Positions 10,878 to 19,830 of a stretch of 39,680 nucleotides of DNA are shown piece by piece. The position numbers and the translations under genes were made by a program. Location of the stretch: assembly GCA_003427395.1 (NCBI GenBank), contig BFEA01000005.1, positions 3,033,393 to 3,073,072 of the forward strand, in the 5' to 3' direction. The notes under the pieces are model-generated. The model saw only the letters and a program-made list of their open reading frames with translations. It did no database searches and was not told the DNA's origin. Positions within the stretch are counted from its first letter, which is position 1. Every line of letters begins with the position of its first letter. Source of the DNA: Chara braunii. Lineage: Eukaryota > Streptophyta > Charophyceae > Charales > Characeae.

Positions 10878-12576
10878 GTTTCAGCGTTGTATGCACGACT
10901 TGTTCAGGTCGTGGCTAGACCGATTCGTCGTAGTTAGATGATATCTTAGTATTCAACAAAAACCTCGAGGAACCTGAGGGCTATCTGAGGCAGATCTTGG
11001 AGAAGCTACGGGAAGCTAACTTCAAGATCAGTGCAAAGAAGTGCGAATGGGCCAAGACAAAAGTCCTTTACTTGGGCCACGTGTTAGATGGAGAGGGTAT
11101 TCGCCCTGAGGACAGTAAGATAGCATCTATTCGAGATTGGCCGCCTCCTCGTACCCGGACAGAGTTGCGATCATTTTTAGGATTGACCAACTATTATAGG
11201 AAGTTTGTCAAGAACTTTTCCAATGGCATAGGCGTCGGTCTGCAGCAAGACGACGACAATGGCTATAGGCCCATAGAGTTCATGTTAGCCAAGCTGCCCT
11301 CAGAAAAGGTGGCAGCATCGATGTACGAGAGATAACTCTACGCTCTCAGGTTGGCCCTAGATCACTGGAGGCATTACCTGCTTGGGAGGCACTTAAAAGT
11401 ATAGCCCGACCACAAGACTTTAAGGGGCTGAAGACACAAGCCAAGATGACGCCCAAGTTAACGAGATGGGTTGCTGAGATAGATCAGTTTGGCTTCGAGT
11501 TAAAGCCCGCTAAAGGTAAATACAACGTGGTAGCCGATGCTCTGAGCAGAAGGGAAGATTACTCCGGCGCGATAGTACACTATCTAAACATAGGGGCGTA
11601 CCTACAGCAAAAGATAAGAGATGCATATGCTCAGTATCCGATTTAAAACGAGCTACTAAGGCGAGTAAAAGAAACACCTGATGGAGATCCACACTATTGA
11701 ACCACGGACGGGCTATTGTTTGAGAAGACCAATGTCGTTGACAGACTGTGCATCCCCAATAACGAGGAGACCCGTAGCTTGATCTTGGGGGAATGCCATG
11801 ATACAGAAGGACACTTTGGTTGGCAACAGACTTTGGCCAACCTTATGATGTCATATACATGGTCCGGCATAAAGGCAGACTGTATAGAGTATGTTCGCAA
11901 TTGCAAAGTCTCGCAATGAAACAAAACAACAACGCAAGCACCGCGAGGTCTTCTTAGACCTTTGCCTATCCCGTCAGGACCTGGAGAGTCAGTTTCCATC
12001 GACTTCATGGACACCGGAGTCAGGAGTAGGCATGGAAAAAGCCAAGTCATGGTCATAGTAGACTGTTTTAGCAAGTATGCAGTTTTTGTCCCGTTGCCTT
12101 CAGCGGCAAGAACCGACTTAGTAATAGATAAATTCTTCGATTTTTGGGTAAGTGAGCATGGCATACCGATGTCCATAGTTAGCGACCGAGACACGCAGTT
12201 CACCAGCCAGAAGTCGCAGGATCTTATGAAAGTATGTTTCCTTGGACACCTACGTATCCACCCTGTCTTCCATGCATCAAAGTTGGCACCTTTCTTTGTC
12301 ACTGATCAGTTTCCCTCAAGGAGATCAATGCTGCCCTCAACCATGGACGGACATATGGACATTGATGACATTGTTGAACACAAGCTGATGCCGGTGCCCA
12401 AGCCTCCAGGCAGGGGACGCCCTCCGAAACCACAAATGTAGTATCGAGTACGTTTCAAACATCATACGAATCCTGAAGAAGATCGATGGTTCACTAGAGA
12501 GGAATTGATGAAGACTGCTCCCCTAGTCATCACAAGTTATGAACGAAATTTGGAAGGGAAGCAGCCTGTTGTCTGA
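10878..12576 (+). pseudogene. pol remnant of element B (RT, RNase H, integrase)
   Basis: The RT palm ends with a damaged active site: Val-Val, then a stop and DDIL, the Tyr-Leu pair lost near 10932. The thumb is good (YLGHVLDGEGI, DWPPPRT, FLGLTNYYRKFVKNFS). At about 11221 the sequence jumps straight to RNase H (GVGLQQDDDNGYRPIEFM), losing the segment that holds the first RNase H Asp in A. Stops occur at about 11333, 11402 and 11644. Integrase has ECHDTEGHFGW and both Asp motifs (IDFMDTG, IVSDRDTQF), but a second deletion near 12232 jumps to HPVFHASKLAPF, removing the catalytic Glu. The tail (DIVEHKLMPVPKPPGRGRP, then RWFTREEL after a stop at 12439) ends in TGA 12574-12576. Confidence 0.85.
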
Positions 12577-12600
12577 CGACTTTTCAGAGGACTATTGAAG

Positions 12601-12614
12601 TAAAGGAGGAGGAG
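12601..12614 (+). promoter_or_regulatory. Polypurine tract of element B
   Basis: TAAAGGAGGAGGAG directly abuts the TG start of the 3' LTR, 25 bases after the pol stop. This is the expected plus-strand primer site. A near-identical purine run occurs at the same place in element D. Confidence 0.8.
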
Positions 12615-13236
12615 TGTGAGGGTTTGATCCCTCAGCATAACCGCATAAGGCCCTACATCAGGTGTGCGCCCGCCCTAAGTGAAGGCGGGCCTATGAACTC
12701 GTCAATTTTTGCAAATCTTGGTCGGCGCCAGACAGTTGCCACGCGCTAGTTGGTTACATCCGCCTTGCTAGTGAGAATCCACAATATTCGTGAGCCTTCC
12801 AGGCTCTTCCAGCAACGTGGTCGAAACAGGGAGTATCGCCCACTTGCGCCTGAGTGGTTCGGCATGCCTAACCAATTCGGTCCCAGGCCACTGTTTGAAC
12901 GGGCCTGGGTGCAGACACTTTGGCCAAGACTGAAGCTACTGCGAAACTCGGTCTGGCGGGGCATGCCAAAGCAAAGCGCCCACCACTTTCCATATAGGAA
13001 AGGGCTGGGCGCCAAAGGGGACAAGCACTTACATGCTGATGCGGCATTACTGCTGGAGCTAGCGCTCGCGGGCTGCTGCGCTAGTGGATGGTGAGTGTGC
13101 GTGCGTGCATGCGGTCGTGCAGAAGCAGGGCGCTGTTGTGGGCAGCGCCATATCCAGCCATATCTGGGCTGGGCTTGGAGAAGGTCAGCAGAGGTGGTGG
13201 TGGTCTTCGTGTATGGGAAGGAAACGTGGGTAGAGA

Positions 13237-13287
<51 letters not shown>

Positions 13288-13640
13288 GGATAATGACGTG
13301 AGGGCACGTACCTAGTCTTGGCAGCAGTCCACAAGGGTCCACATCTTCATGTACTTCGGTTTTGCTGCTGACGTCAACAGTTGCATTGTCAATTCGTAGG
13401 CTGCTACGAGCTATGTGATTGTAGTATGGGCGTTGAGCGCCAAGTATGAGGAAGGGCTCTGGATTCATATGTTTGTGGTGGCAAGAGTATGCTCTCATTG
13501 GCATTCGGATTCGGTGCTTTGGTTCTCCATTGGTGTAATATCGGTGCAATTCTGCTTTCTGGACAGTATCAGACTTTCTGGCTTTCAATGTGATTTTGCA
13601 ATCTGGAATCTTCATTTCGTTATTGCTCATTTTCCTTGCA
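12615..13640 (+). repeat. 3' LTR of element B (1,026 bases)
   Basis: Starts TGTGAGGG immediately after the polypurine tract and ends CCTTGCA, giving TG...CA ends. It aligns throughout with the minus-strand LTR of element D (shared phrases include cgccctaagtgaaggc, ccttccaggc, gccaagta and ctggctttcaatgtgatttt). A palindromic TATA-like core, CTTTCCATATAGGAAAG, is at 12986-13002. A GA microsatellite (about 13238-13284) has expanded inside it compared with D's LTR. ORFs inside the LTR on both strands are not credible genes. Confidence 0.88.
13238..13284. repeat. (GA)n microsatellite inside LTR B
   Basis: About 22 GA units within the LTR. The LTR of D has a short GA-rich, non-expanded sequence at the same place, so the expansion followed insertion or arose in this sublineage. 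Confidence 0.9.
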
Positions 13641-14290
13641 CTTTCGAAATATTTATATAGATATATAATAATATAAATATATATACATAAAATTTTATAT
13701 AGATATATAATTATTTTCTTTTCTTTTCTTCTTTGTTAATTATTTTTGAATAAATTCAATTAATTCAAGATTAATTTAATTTGGAAACATTTTGGAGTTA
13801 ATCAATTCTTTTCTTTCGAAATTTCACCATTTTATTTTTTTCTTGTAAATTTATTTATGAACTCATCAATTACTTTTGAATAAATTCAATTAATTCAAGA
13901 TTAATTTAATTTGGAAACATTTTGGAGTTAATCAATTCTTTTCTTTCGAAATTTCACCATTTTATTTTTTTCTTGTAAATTTATTTATGAACTCATCAAT
14001 TACTTTTGAATAAATTCAATTAATCCACGTCGGAATTAATTTCTTTATTCGGAATGAATTATCCTTTTTTGAAATTTCAACATTTTCCTTTTGTAAAATC
14101 CCTGCAAAATATCTTTTACATTCATAAATTATTCTTGAATAAATTTCGTTAACCTAGAATTAAATAGGAAATTAATATTCGGAATTAATTCCTTCTTTTC
14201 TCCCCCTTCGTTTTCCAATAAAATTTTCAAAATTCTCTTCATTTTGTAAATAAAAACCTTCAACCACCCTTCCCCCTCCTTCAACCCCCC
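13641..14290. repeat. A+T-rich region with 130-base tandem duplication
   Basis: Very A+T-rich with no coding signal. A 130-base unit (anchor 'taaattcaattaattc' at 13751, 13881 and 14011) is present twice in almost identical form plus a third partial copy. Weaker, more diverged copies continue to about 14200. The near identity of the first two copies suggests a recent duplication. Confidence 0.85.
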
Positions 14291-14299
14291 CGTCCGTGC

Positions 14300-15211
14300 A
14301 TGAAGTGCCAAACCAACACCTCGTGCAAAATTGCTGAAGCCGCTGCTGCTGCCGCTGCCTCATCCGCTGCTGACACTTCTGTCTCTGCCGCCTCATCCTC
14401 TGCTGCCACTTCAGCCGCTGCTGTCGCTGCCGCCTCATCCACGGTTGCCACTTCAGCCGCTGCCATCGCCACCACAGCCACATCCTCCCCCACCACCCGC
14501 ATGGTGAAGTCTTCCAGTATCAACATGGCCCCCATGCACACTTAGTCCGTTGACAGTCTCGCCTGCGAACTTGCAGGCGAACAACGAGCTGGCCCCGCCA
14601 TTTCCACCGACCTCTCGTCCATCCTTCAAATGCTCTCCCTCGTACAAACAACTGTTCAAACATCCCTCACTGACATGCAAGCAACTATCCCCGCTCTCTC
14701 TGGTTGCATTACCGCCTTCGAGCAACAAGCTCCGCCCATCATCGTGGTCACTACAACTCCATCCCCTTCCACATCCGGACCGACCACCTCCTCCACTCCC
14801 ACCTCAACCTCTCCTCCTCCTTCGTCATCATCAACCACTCCGTCCTCCAGGAACACCACCCGACCCCCCACTTCTTCCACTTCCACGCCCCCACATTCCA
14901 CCCCTGCCATCACACACTTCTCCGCCCTCCCTCCTCACCAACACATCTCCGCTCCCATCTTGTTCACCTCGACCATCACATCCATCTCGCTCACATATGC
15001 GCAAGTCGCCAAAGTCCCATGCGCTTCGTCCTCAACGCTCCTCCCCGCCTTCCCCCAGCGCCCCCCCCCAACAACCTTATCCCTACTAACCCCATCGATG
15101 ACTACATCCGCATCGCGTCCACACCCACATCCTCTGACTTCAACACCCTCGCTCGCCGTGTTCCCCAAACCGGCTATCTTTCCCCCTCCCTCCTCCAAGA
15201 CATTCCCATAA
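14300..15211 (+). pseudogene. Ala-rich / Pro-Ser-Thr-rich ORF with YAQVAK motif, unknown
   Basis: A plus frame opens at ATG 14300 with a cysteine-containing start and a 50-residue Ala/Ser-rich stretch of GCT/GCC codons. It has one in-frame TAG at 14543-14545. The same frame resumes with an amphipathic helical segment (SILQMLSLVQTTVQTSL), a long Pro/Thr/Ser linker and LTYAQVAK near 15000. A shift near 15010 leads to a more ordered segment (NPIDDYIRIAST, LARRVPQTGYLSPSLLQD) before the sequence abuts the LTR stub of element C at about 15207. A motif like YAQVAK is common in ORF1 proteins of non-LTR elements, so this may be an ORF1/gag remnant. That is inference, and low complexity alone could keep the frame open. 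Confidence 0.35.
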
Positions 15212-15256
15212 CATGTGCATGTCTGATAAGGGCCCTGCGAGGGATCATTCCTCGCA
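15207..15256 (-). repeat. Stub of 3' LTR of element C
   Basis: The minus strand starts TGCGAGGAATGATCCCTCGC after the polypurine tract and matches the first bases of the LTR next to element E (both continue into a CTTATCAGACAT phrase). Homology ends near 15207 against the Ser/Pro-rich ORF, so about 950 bases of LTR are missing. Confidence 0.7.
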
Positions 15257-15270
15257 TTCCATCCCCCTTA
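15257..15270 (-). promoter_or_regulatory. Polypurine tract of element C
   Basis: Minus-strand TAAGGGGGATGGAA directly before the LTR start. Element E has the identical tract at 34161-34174, placing C and E in one subfamily, distinct from B and D (AAAGGAGGAGG type). Confidence 0.75.
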
Positions 15271-15294
15271 GCTTCGAAAGTCCGCTGAGATGCT

Positions 15295-15619
15295 TCATGC
15301 TGGTGCCTTCCCCTTCAGTCTTCGCTTGTACTCGGCCACGATTTGAGTAGTTGTCTTGACAAGTTCCTCTCTTGTGAACCATCGATCTTCCTTAGGATCC
15401 GTATGATGCATGAACCATACCCTGTACTCTCTCATAGGTTTAGGCGGTCTTCCTCGGCCAGGTGGCTTGGGAACAGGCATGTCTCGGTGTTCCAGGATAT
15501 CGTCGACGTCCACGTGACCATCCATGGTTTGGGGCAGCATTGATCTCCTTGATGGGAATTGTTGTGTCTTAGCGAAAGGTGCAAGCTTTGAGGCGTGAAA
15601 CACAGGGTAAGTGCGTAGG
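15295..15619 (-). pseudogene. C-terminal pol tail of element C
   Basis: The open minus frame contains FHASKLAPFAKTQQFPSRR, a DVDDILEHRDMPVPKPPGRG chromo-like segment and DRWFTREEL, ending with TGA at 15295-15297. It aligns with the tails of B, D and E. Upstream it is cut at about 15620 by the LTR-like insert, and homology resumes at 16408. Confidence 0.85.
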
Positions 15620-15636
15620 TGTTACATGTTGTACAG

Positions 15637-15940
15637 GCCCCAACCTGTTTCCCTACAGGGAAACTTCCAGGCTCTTGCCTGGAAGCTTCCTTCTGACAGG
15701 GCCTACAGGCCCCAGCCTGTTTCCCTACAGGGAAACTTCNNNNNNNNNNNNNNNNNNNNNNNNNNNNNNNNNNNNNNNNNNNNNNNNNNNNNNNNNNNNN
15801 NNNNNNNNNNNNNNNNNNNNNNNNNNNNNNNNNNNNNNNNNNNNCCAGGCTCTTGCCTGGAAGCTTCCTTCTGACAGGGCCTACAGGCCCCAGCCTGTTT
15901 CCCTACAGGGAAACTTCCAGGCTCTTGCCTGGAAGCTTTC
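15637..15940. repeat. 72-base tandem repeat with internal palindromes
   Basis: The unit carries two short palindromes, tttccctacagggaaa and ccaggctcttgcctgg, and recurs with a 72-base period on both sides of an N gap. At least three near-identical copies are partly visible. The right end degenerates after 'ggaagctttcgcaggg'. Confidence 0.85.
15740..15844. other. Assembly gap (105 N)
   Basis: A run of 105 N inside the 72-base tandem array. The sequence on both sides is at the same phase of the repeat unit (ggaaacttc before, ccaggctc after). The gap is therefore most likely a collapsed repeat rather than unique DNA, and the true copy number is unknown. Confidence 0.95.
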
Positions 15941-16025
15941 GCAGGGTCTAGGCCAGGGAGGCATTGGCAAGAGCGACCTCCTACGCATAGGGCATTGGCA
16001 CGGCCAGCCTCCGGCACGGGCCAGC

Positions 16026-16032
16026 ACTATAA
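16026..16032 (+). promoter_or_regulatory. TATA box of LTR-like insert
   Basis: CTATAAA in a GC-rich setting, roughly 275 bases before the proposed LTR end. This is the usual position of an LTR promoter. There is no functional evidence. Confidence 0.45.
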
Positions 16033-16407
16033 AGGACTGGCCCGCCCTGCAGGAGAAAGGGCAGTTCGGCAGTTGTAGTCTTCAGGATTCGGGAGCAGCA
16101 CTCTGGAGGGAGCGCTGCGTTAGAGTAGTAGTAGCGTTATCTTGTAGTCTTCAGCGCTGGGCGCAGTAGGTAGCTGTAGTCTCCAGCGCTGGGCGCCATA
16201 GCTAGGATAGTGGTAGAGAGAGAGAGAGAGAGCTTGGGCGGAGGCCAGGAGTACCTACCTGCAGCAGCACAGCGCCACATCACAGGTTAGTACCTGGTTC
16301 GTAACAGTGAGAGAGAGAGGGTTCTTCTTCCTCTTCTTCTCAGTCCACCATCTCCTCCTCTCCCTCTCAACCCCTGACTTCACTGCATTTGCAGACTGCG
16401 AGAGAAG

Positions 16408-17530
16408 AGATGACCAGGGATTCGAATCACGTATGAGAGACCATCCAAATCACTACCCACAATATTTTGCTTATGAGATTTCTTGATGTGCTCGACAGTC
16501 TGCTGCAACAACTTCTCGTACTGGATACCAAATTAAATGGTTCCAAGAGTTGCAGCAGTTCGTCTAGAGCAGATCTACGCTTCCACCCTAGATGCAGCTG
16601 ATTAGGATTGACGTCGGTGGTGCTATGTACAACATTATTCTACAGGCTGTCAATGAGAGGTAATTTCTCATCCCAGTCATCCTGGTTGGGCTTGATACAA
16701 TGCCTCGTCAGATGCTGCACAACGTGGTTCATCTGTTCAGCCTGCCCATTGGCTTCAGGATGATTCCCATAAGTCATTTGGAACTGGCTGCCCATTTGTT
16801 CAGCGGCCTTTTTCCACATCTCGCTGGTGAACCGGACATCTCTATCACTAACAATCGTCTTTGGAAGACCAAAGTCACGCACCAGTTATCCATAAATAAC
16901 TTGATGACGTGCTCAGTCCTGGCAGTCTCAGGCATGGCGATTGTCTAGCGTACTTAGTGAACCTATCAACTATGACGAAGATATGCCTCTTGCCTCTCTT
17001 GCTGGTCACGAGGGTATCCATGAAGTCCATGGAAACACTTTGTCCCAGACCAACAGGAATGGGTAAAGGCTTTAGTAACCCAAGCGGGGCTCGAGTCCGC
17101 GACTTATCCCGTTGATAGACTTGGCAAGTCTGAACGTAGGTCTTTGCATCATCAAGCATGTTAGGCCACCAAAATCATTGTACCAAGTTAGCACTAGTCT
17201 TCTTGTAGTCGAAGTGTCATGTTGCATCATGACACTCACCTAAAAATAAACGACGCAAAATCTCTCTAGAGGGCACAACTAATCTCTTGAACCTTGCCTT
17301 CTCAAGAAAGAGCAACCCATTCACCATCATAAACTCATCAGTTGTGGCCTTGTCCTGGGCCTGAAGTTTGGGAATGATGTCCATCGTGACAGGGTCTTCC
17401 TTGTAGGTATCCACCAAGGATCGAGTTGCATTATCAGATAAGCCAAACTCAGTAATCAGCGCACCTAGGTAGTTTGCCCTACGTGACAACGCATCAGCAA
17501 CCTTGTTGTACTCCCCCTTCACATAGTCTA
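16408..17530 (-). pseudogene. Integrase of element C
   Basis: On the minus strand, from the RNase H side: KGEYNKVADALSRRANYLG (about 17517), the integrase zinc region, YVQTCQVYQRDKSRTRAPLG (about 17140), then SMDFMDTLVTSKRGKRHIF and VDRFTKYAR. The second Asp motif IVSDRDVRFTSEMW and the Glu motif HPEANGQAEQMNH follow (16740-16880). All three catalytic residues are present. A frame shift near 16945 and stops near 17216 break the frame. The integration enzyme is therefore not producible from this copy. Confidence 0.88.
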
Positions 17531-17935
17531 GCTTGAGGTCAATATTGGTCTATGACTTCAATCTAGCGTTTGAGTGCATCAGAGAGAACAGGTTGTGTCT
17601 TGATCCACTTGAGTGTCTGATGGTCGGTTCTCAAGTAGAAGAACCTTCCCAACAGATAGTGCCTCTAGTGGACAAGTGCCTTGTAGAGGGCGTAGAGTTC
17701 CCTTTCGTAGGTGAACTTCGCCAACTTCTTCGATGGCATTTTCTTGCTCATGTACTCAATCGGCCTCAACTTCTTCCCTTGCCGTATTGGCTTGCGTCCG
17801 TGGTCATAAGATCGGGGATCATTAGAACCTCATGATGTGTAAGGGCATGCTTCAATCTCTTGAAAGCAGCCTCACATGCGTTTGTCCATTCCCATGGAGT
17901 GTCAGGGCGCGTTAGATCAGTCAGGGCAAAACTAG
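17531..17935 (-). pseudogene. RNase H / connection region of element C
   Basis: The minus strand carries DTPWEWTNACEAAFKRLKHAL, HHEVLMIPD and TTDASQYG, then a shifted frame with the MSKKMPSKKLAKFTYE-type segment common to D and E. It continues toward integrase near 17530. Its upstream end is the junction with the mitochondrial insert at about 17936. Confidence 0.8.
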
Positions 17936-18061
17936 CAAAATATGACATTTGATTAAAATTTGTTAAGTATCGCCCTTGAGAGAAATAAAAACTTCTTTGG
18001 AAGTTTTCAAGTGTTAGCATATATAATCTAAATAGCATATCTTGACTAGGTAAAGTAATCG

Positions 18062-18192
18062 GATCGCTTGTGAATTTGCGAGGACCACCTCGTAAGGCTA
18101 AATACTCCTGGGTAACCGATAGCGAAAAAGTACCATGAGGAAAAGGTGAAAAGAACCCCCATAGGGGAGTGAAAGAGAATGTGAAACCGTAG
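18062..18192 (+). pseudogene. rrnL: Organellar 23S/26S rRNA fragment
   Basis: The plus strand contains the highly conserved bacterial-type LSU rRNA stretch: 'gaggaccacctcgtaaggc', 'taaatactcctgggtaaccg', 'atagcgaaaaagtacc', 'aaaggtgaaaagaacccc', 'ggggagtgaaagagaa', 'gtgaaaccgta'. This is domain I, near E. coli position 450-560. Departures from the universal sequence (for example ATGAGGAAAAGG where GTGAGGGAAAGG is usual) fit decay after transfer. It is about 130 of some 3,000 bases, so it is a transferred fragment and not a working gene. Confidence 0.85.
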
Positions 18193-18293
18193 GCAATCCA
18201 GCCTAAAAGTAAACAATTTGCCACAAGTAACCAAAAATGTTTTTGATGAATGGGTCTAAAAGTTGAAGAGTAAAGGATCTTGGATAGGTGCAA
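18192..18293 (-). pseudogene. cob: Mitochondrial cytochrome b (cob) fragment
   Basis: The minus strand encodes FRPIHQKHFWLLVANCLLLGWI. This matches the conserved C-terminal transmembrane region of mitochondrial apocytochrome b (plant form: RPxxQxxFWLLxADCLLLGWIG). About 34 codons are recognisable. The match stops where the rRNA fragment begins, so two mitochondrial pieces are joined in opposite orientation. The fragment cannot be functional. Confidence 0.82.
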
Positions 18294-18494
18294 CTACTGC
18301 ACCAAGTGCAATGTTTCTTAATGGATCCTGTATTTTAAGTTAATCTAAATTTGATTCATTCTTTTCAAAATTGTTTGAATCCTCTTGTAGTGCGTGGTCC
18401 TGGAGGAGTAGGAAGACAATTAGGTGCTGAACATTTTGTAGATACAACTAATAGTCATTTCTTGCATTGTTTTTTTTTTTATATTGTCTTTTAA

Positions 18495-19200
18495 TATAAA
18501 ATTGCGATAGTAACCACACATCCCCAAGAATGATCTGACCTCGATCACAGACTCAGGTCGTGAACACTCTCGAATGCTAGCCACCTTCGCATCTTCAGGC
18601 CTAATCCCTTCCGCGGATACCTCATGACCCAAGTATAAGATTTTAGTGCGACCAAACTCGCATTTCTCTAAATTTATCTTATACTTGTGCTGTCGGAGGA
18701 GAGAAAGTACTTTGTCTACATGCTGAGCATGCTCCTCGATAGTCCTACTAAAGATAAGAATGTCATCGAGGTACACGATGATAAACTTATCCAAGTAGTC
18801 ATGAAAGATCCTATTCATGGCGTGCTGGAATGTACCCGACGCATTGCAAAGGCCAAAGGGCATCATCACAAACTCGTACAGACCGTACCTGGTTTGGAAT
18901 GCGGTTTCATGCTCGTCTTTCGGTGTAATGGCAATCTGATGGTAGTCGGATTTCAAGTCTATCTTGGTAAAGTATTAACATCCCTGCACCCTATCCAATA
19001 GGTCATCGATGCGCGGTAGGGGCTCTGCGTTCTTAACGGTGATGGCATTGAGGACCCTATAATCAATGCACATCCTCAGAGATCCCCTCTTCTTCGGAAC
19101 GAATATAACGGGTGAGCCGAAGGGGGAGATGCTAGGCCGTATCCAACCCTTTTCTGTGAGCTCTTTCGGTTGTCACCGGAGCTCGTCCAACTCGGTCGGA
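18495..19200 (-). pseudogene. Reverse transcriptase of element C (YLDD intact)
   Basis: Minus-strand fingers include [17 protein letters not shown] and [15 protein letters not shown]. The palm is [32 protein letters not shown] and the active-site box IIVYLDDILIFSR (near 18770-18800) with both Asp residues. The thumb has YLGHEVSAEGIRPEDAK. An in-frame TAA near 18977 and the insert at 18494 disable it. It is the only RT in the window with a complete YxDD box. Confidence 0.88.
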
Positions 19201-19830
19201 GCCATCCTATAGATTCTCCCTTTGGGTATCTTGCTCCTAGGGATGATCTCTATGGCATGGACAGCCTCCCTCTCTACGACACCTGTGGGCTCCTCCAACA
19301 GATCAGGATACTTAGCAACGACACTGTCTATCTCTAGGGGTGATTTAACGGCCTCCTTTTTTTTAGAAACAAAGACCAGGTACATACCCTCCTCTTGGTT
19401 CTGTTTATAATAATTATAGAAGGTTGATGCGCACAAGCACCCATAGGAGTCAGTTAACGTACTAGCCTTATACTTAGCTAGTCTAATGATTCTACCATTA
19501 GGCAACTCATGCTTTAGCACTTTCTTGTCCCAATCAAACAAGGGTTTGGCAACCTCAAGGTAGTACATACCTAACACCATATCAAATGGTAGGTGGTCGC
19601 TAACTAGGAACAAAATCTTGTGATTAAGTTCCCCTCTTGCATAGGAGAAAGTGCAGACCATCCACCAACATGCGCTCTTCGTTGGCCAAAGTAGATGCTA
19701 CCGGTCTACTAAGGCGCTGCACCGGTCCTGTAGGCGCAGTCTCTCAACGCAGTCACAACTTATAAAGTTGCGCGTGGAGCCAATGTCTACGGAGGCACCG
19801 CATTTGTGGCCACCTACACCAACTTCCACA
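19201..19830 (-). pseudogene. Aspartic protease region of element C
   Basis: The minus strand carries the protease active site as VDIGSTRNFIS (Asp codon near 19785), then after a shift near 19680 the segment LVSDHLPFDMVLGMYYL typical of gypsy retropepsins, and a linker ending in RIYRMAPTELDELR before RT. The residue after the catalytic Asp is Ile, where Ser or Thr is normal; this should weaken the active-site hydrogen-bond network. Two frames are needed to read the domain. Confidence 0.78.

Larger units (their letters stand above)
10865..13640 (+). mobile_element. Ty3/gypsy element B, 5'-truncated with intact 3' LTR
   Basis: The plus-strand pol fragment starts inside RT (TFQRCMHDL at about 10878). 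It retains parts of RT, RNase H and integrase, then a polypurine tract and a complete 3' LTR. Gag, protease and the RT fingers are gone. Two internal deletions remove the RT/RNase H join and the end of the integrase core. It is the same broad lineage as A, shown by near-parallel RT, RNase H and integrase wording. Confidence 0.85.
15620..16407 (+). mobile_element. LTR-like insert inside integrase of element C
   Basis: Comparison with element E (near 34514-34530) shows that foreign sequence separates 'gtgcgtag' from 'gatgaccaggg'. The insert begins TGTTAC (15620) and has GTAACA at 16301-16306, a matching inverted end expected of an LTR. A TATAAA box lies near 16028. If the LTR is 15620-16306, about 100 further bases (16307-16407) would be internal sequence or filler. 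I see no clear target duplication. It contains a tandem repeat and an assembly gap. Confidence 0.6.
17936..18494. other. Mitochondrial DNA patchwork (NUMT) inside RT of element C
   Basis: Compared with element E, the RT segment after MCGYYRNF is replaced by about 560 bases of A+T-rich foreign DNA, with about 30 bases of element lost at the junction. The insert contains a large-subunit rRNA fragment (plus) abutting a cytochrome b fragment (minus). Flanks of about 130 and 200 bases (17936-18060, 18294-18494) are A+T-rich and unassigned, perhaps more organelle DNA. No target duplication is seen, which fits repair of a double-strand break with captured organelle pieces. Plastid origin for the rRNA part is the main alternative. 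Confidence 0.75.

Noticed and set aside
12746-13630. 294-codon minus-strand ORF over LTR B
   Set aside because: It lies wholly in the LTR, runs through the GA microsatellite and has no domain. The LTR assignment is well supported.
15637-15940. CRISPR-like array (regular palindromic repeats)
   Set aside because: The repeats are contiguous with no unique spacers and lie in a eukaryotic LTR-like insert. It is a simple tandem repeat.
18062-18192. Functional rRNA gene
   Set aside because: Only about 130 bases of LSU rRNA, with substitutions at near-invariant sites, flanked by unrelated cob and retroelement sequence.
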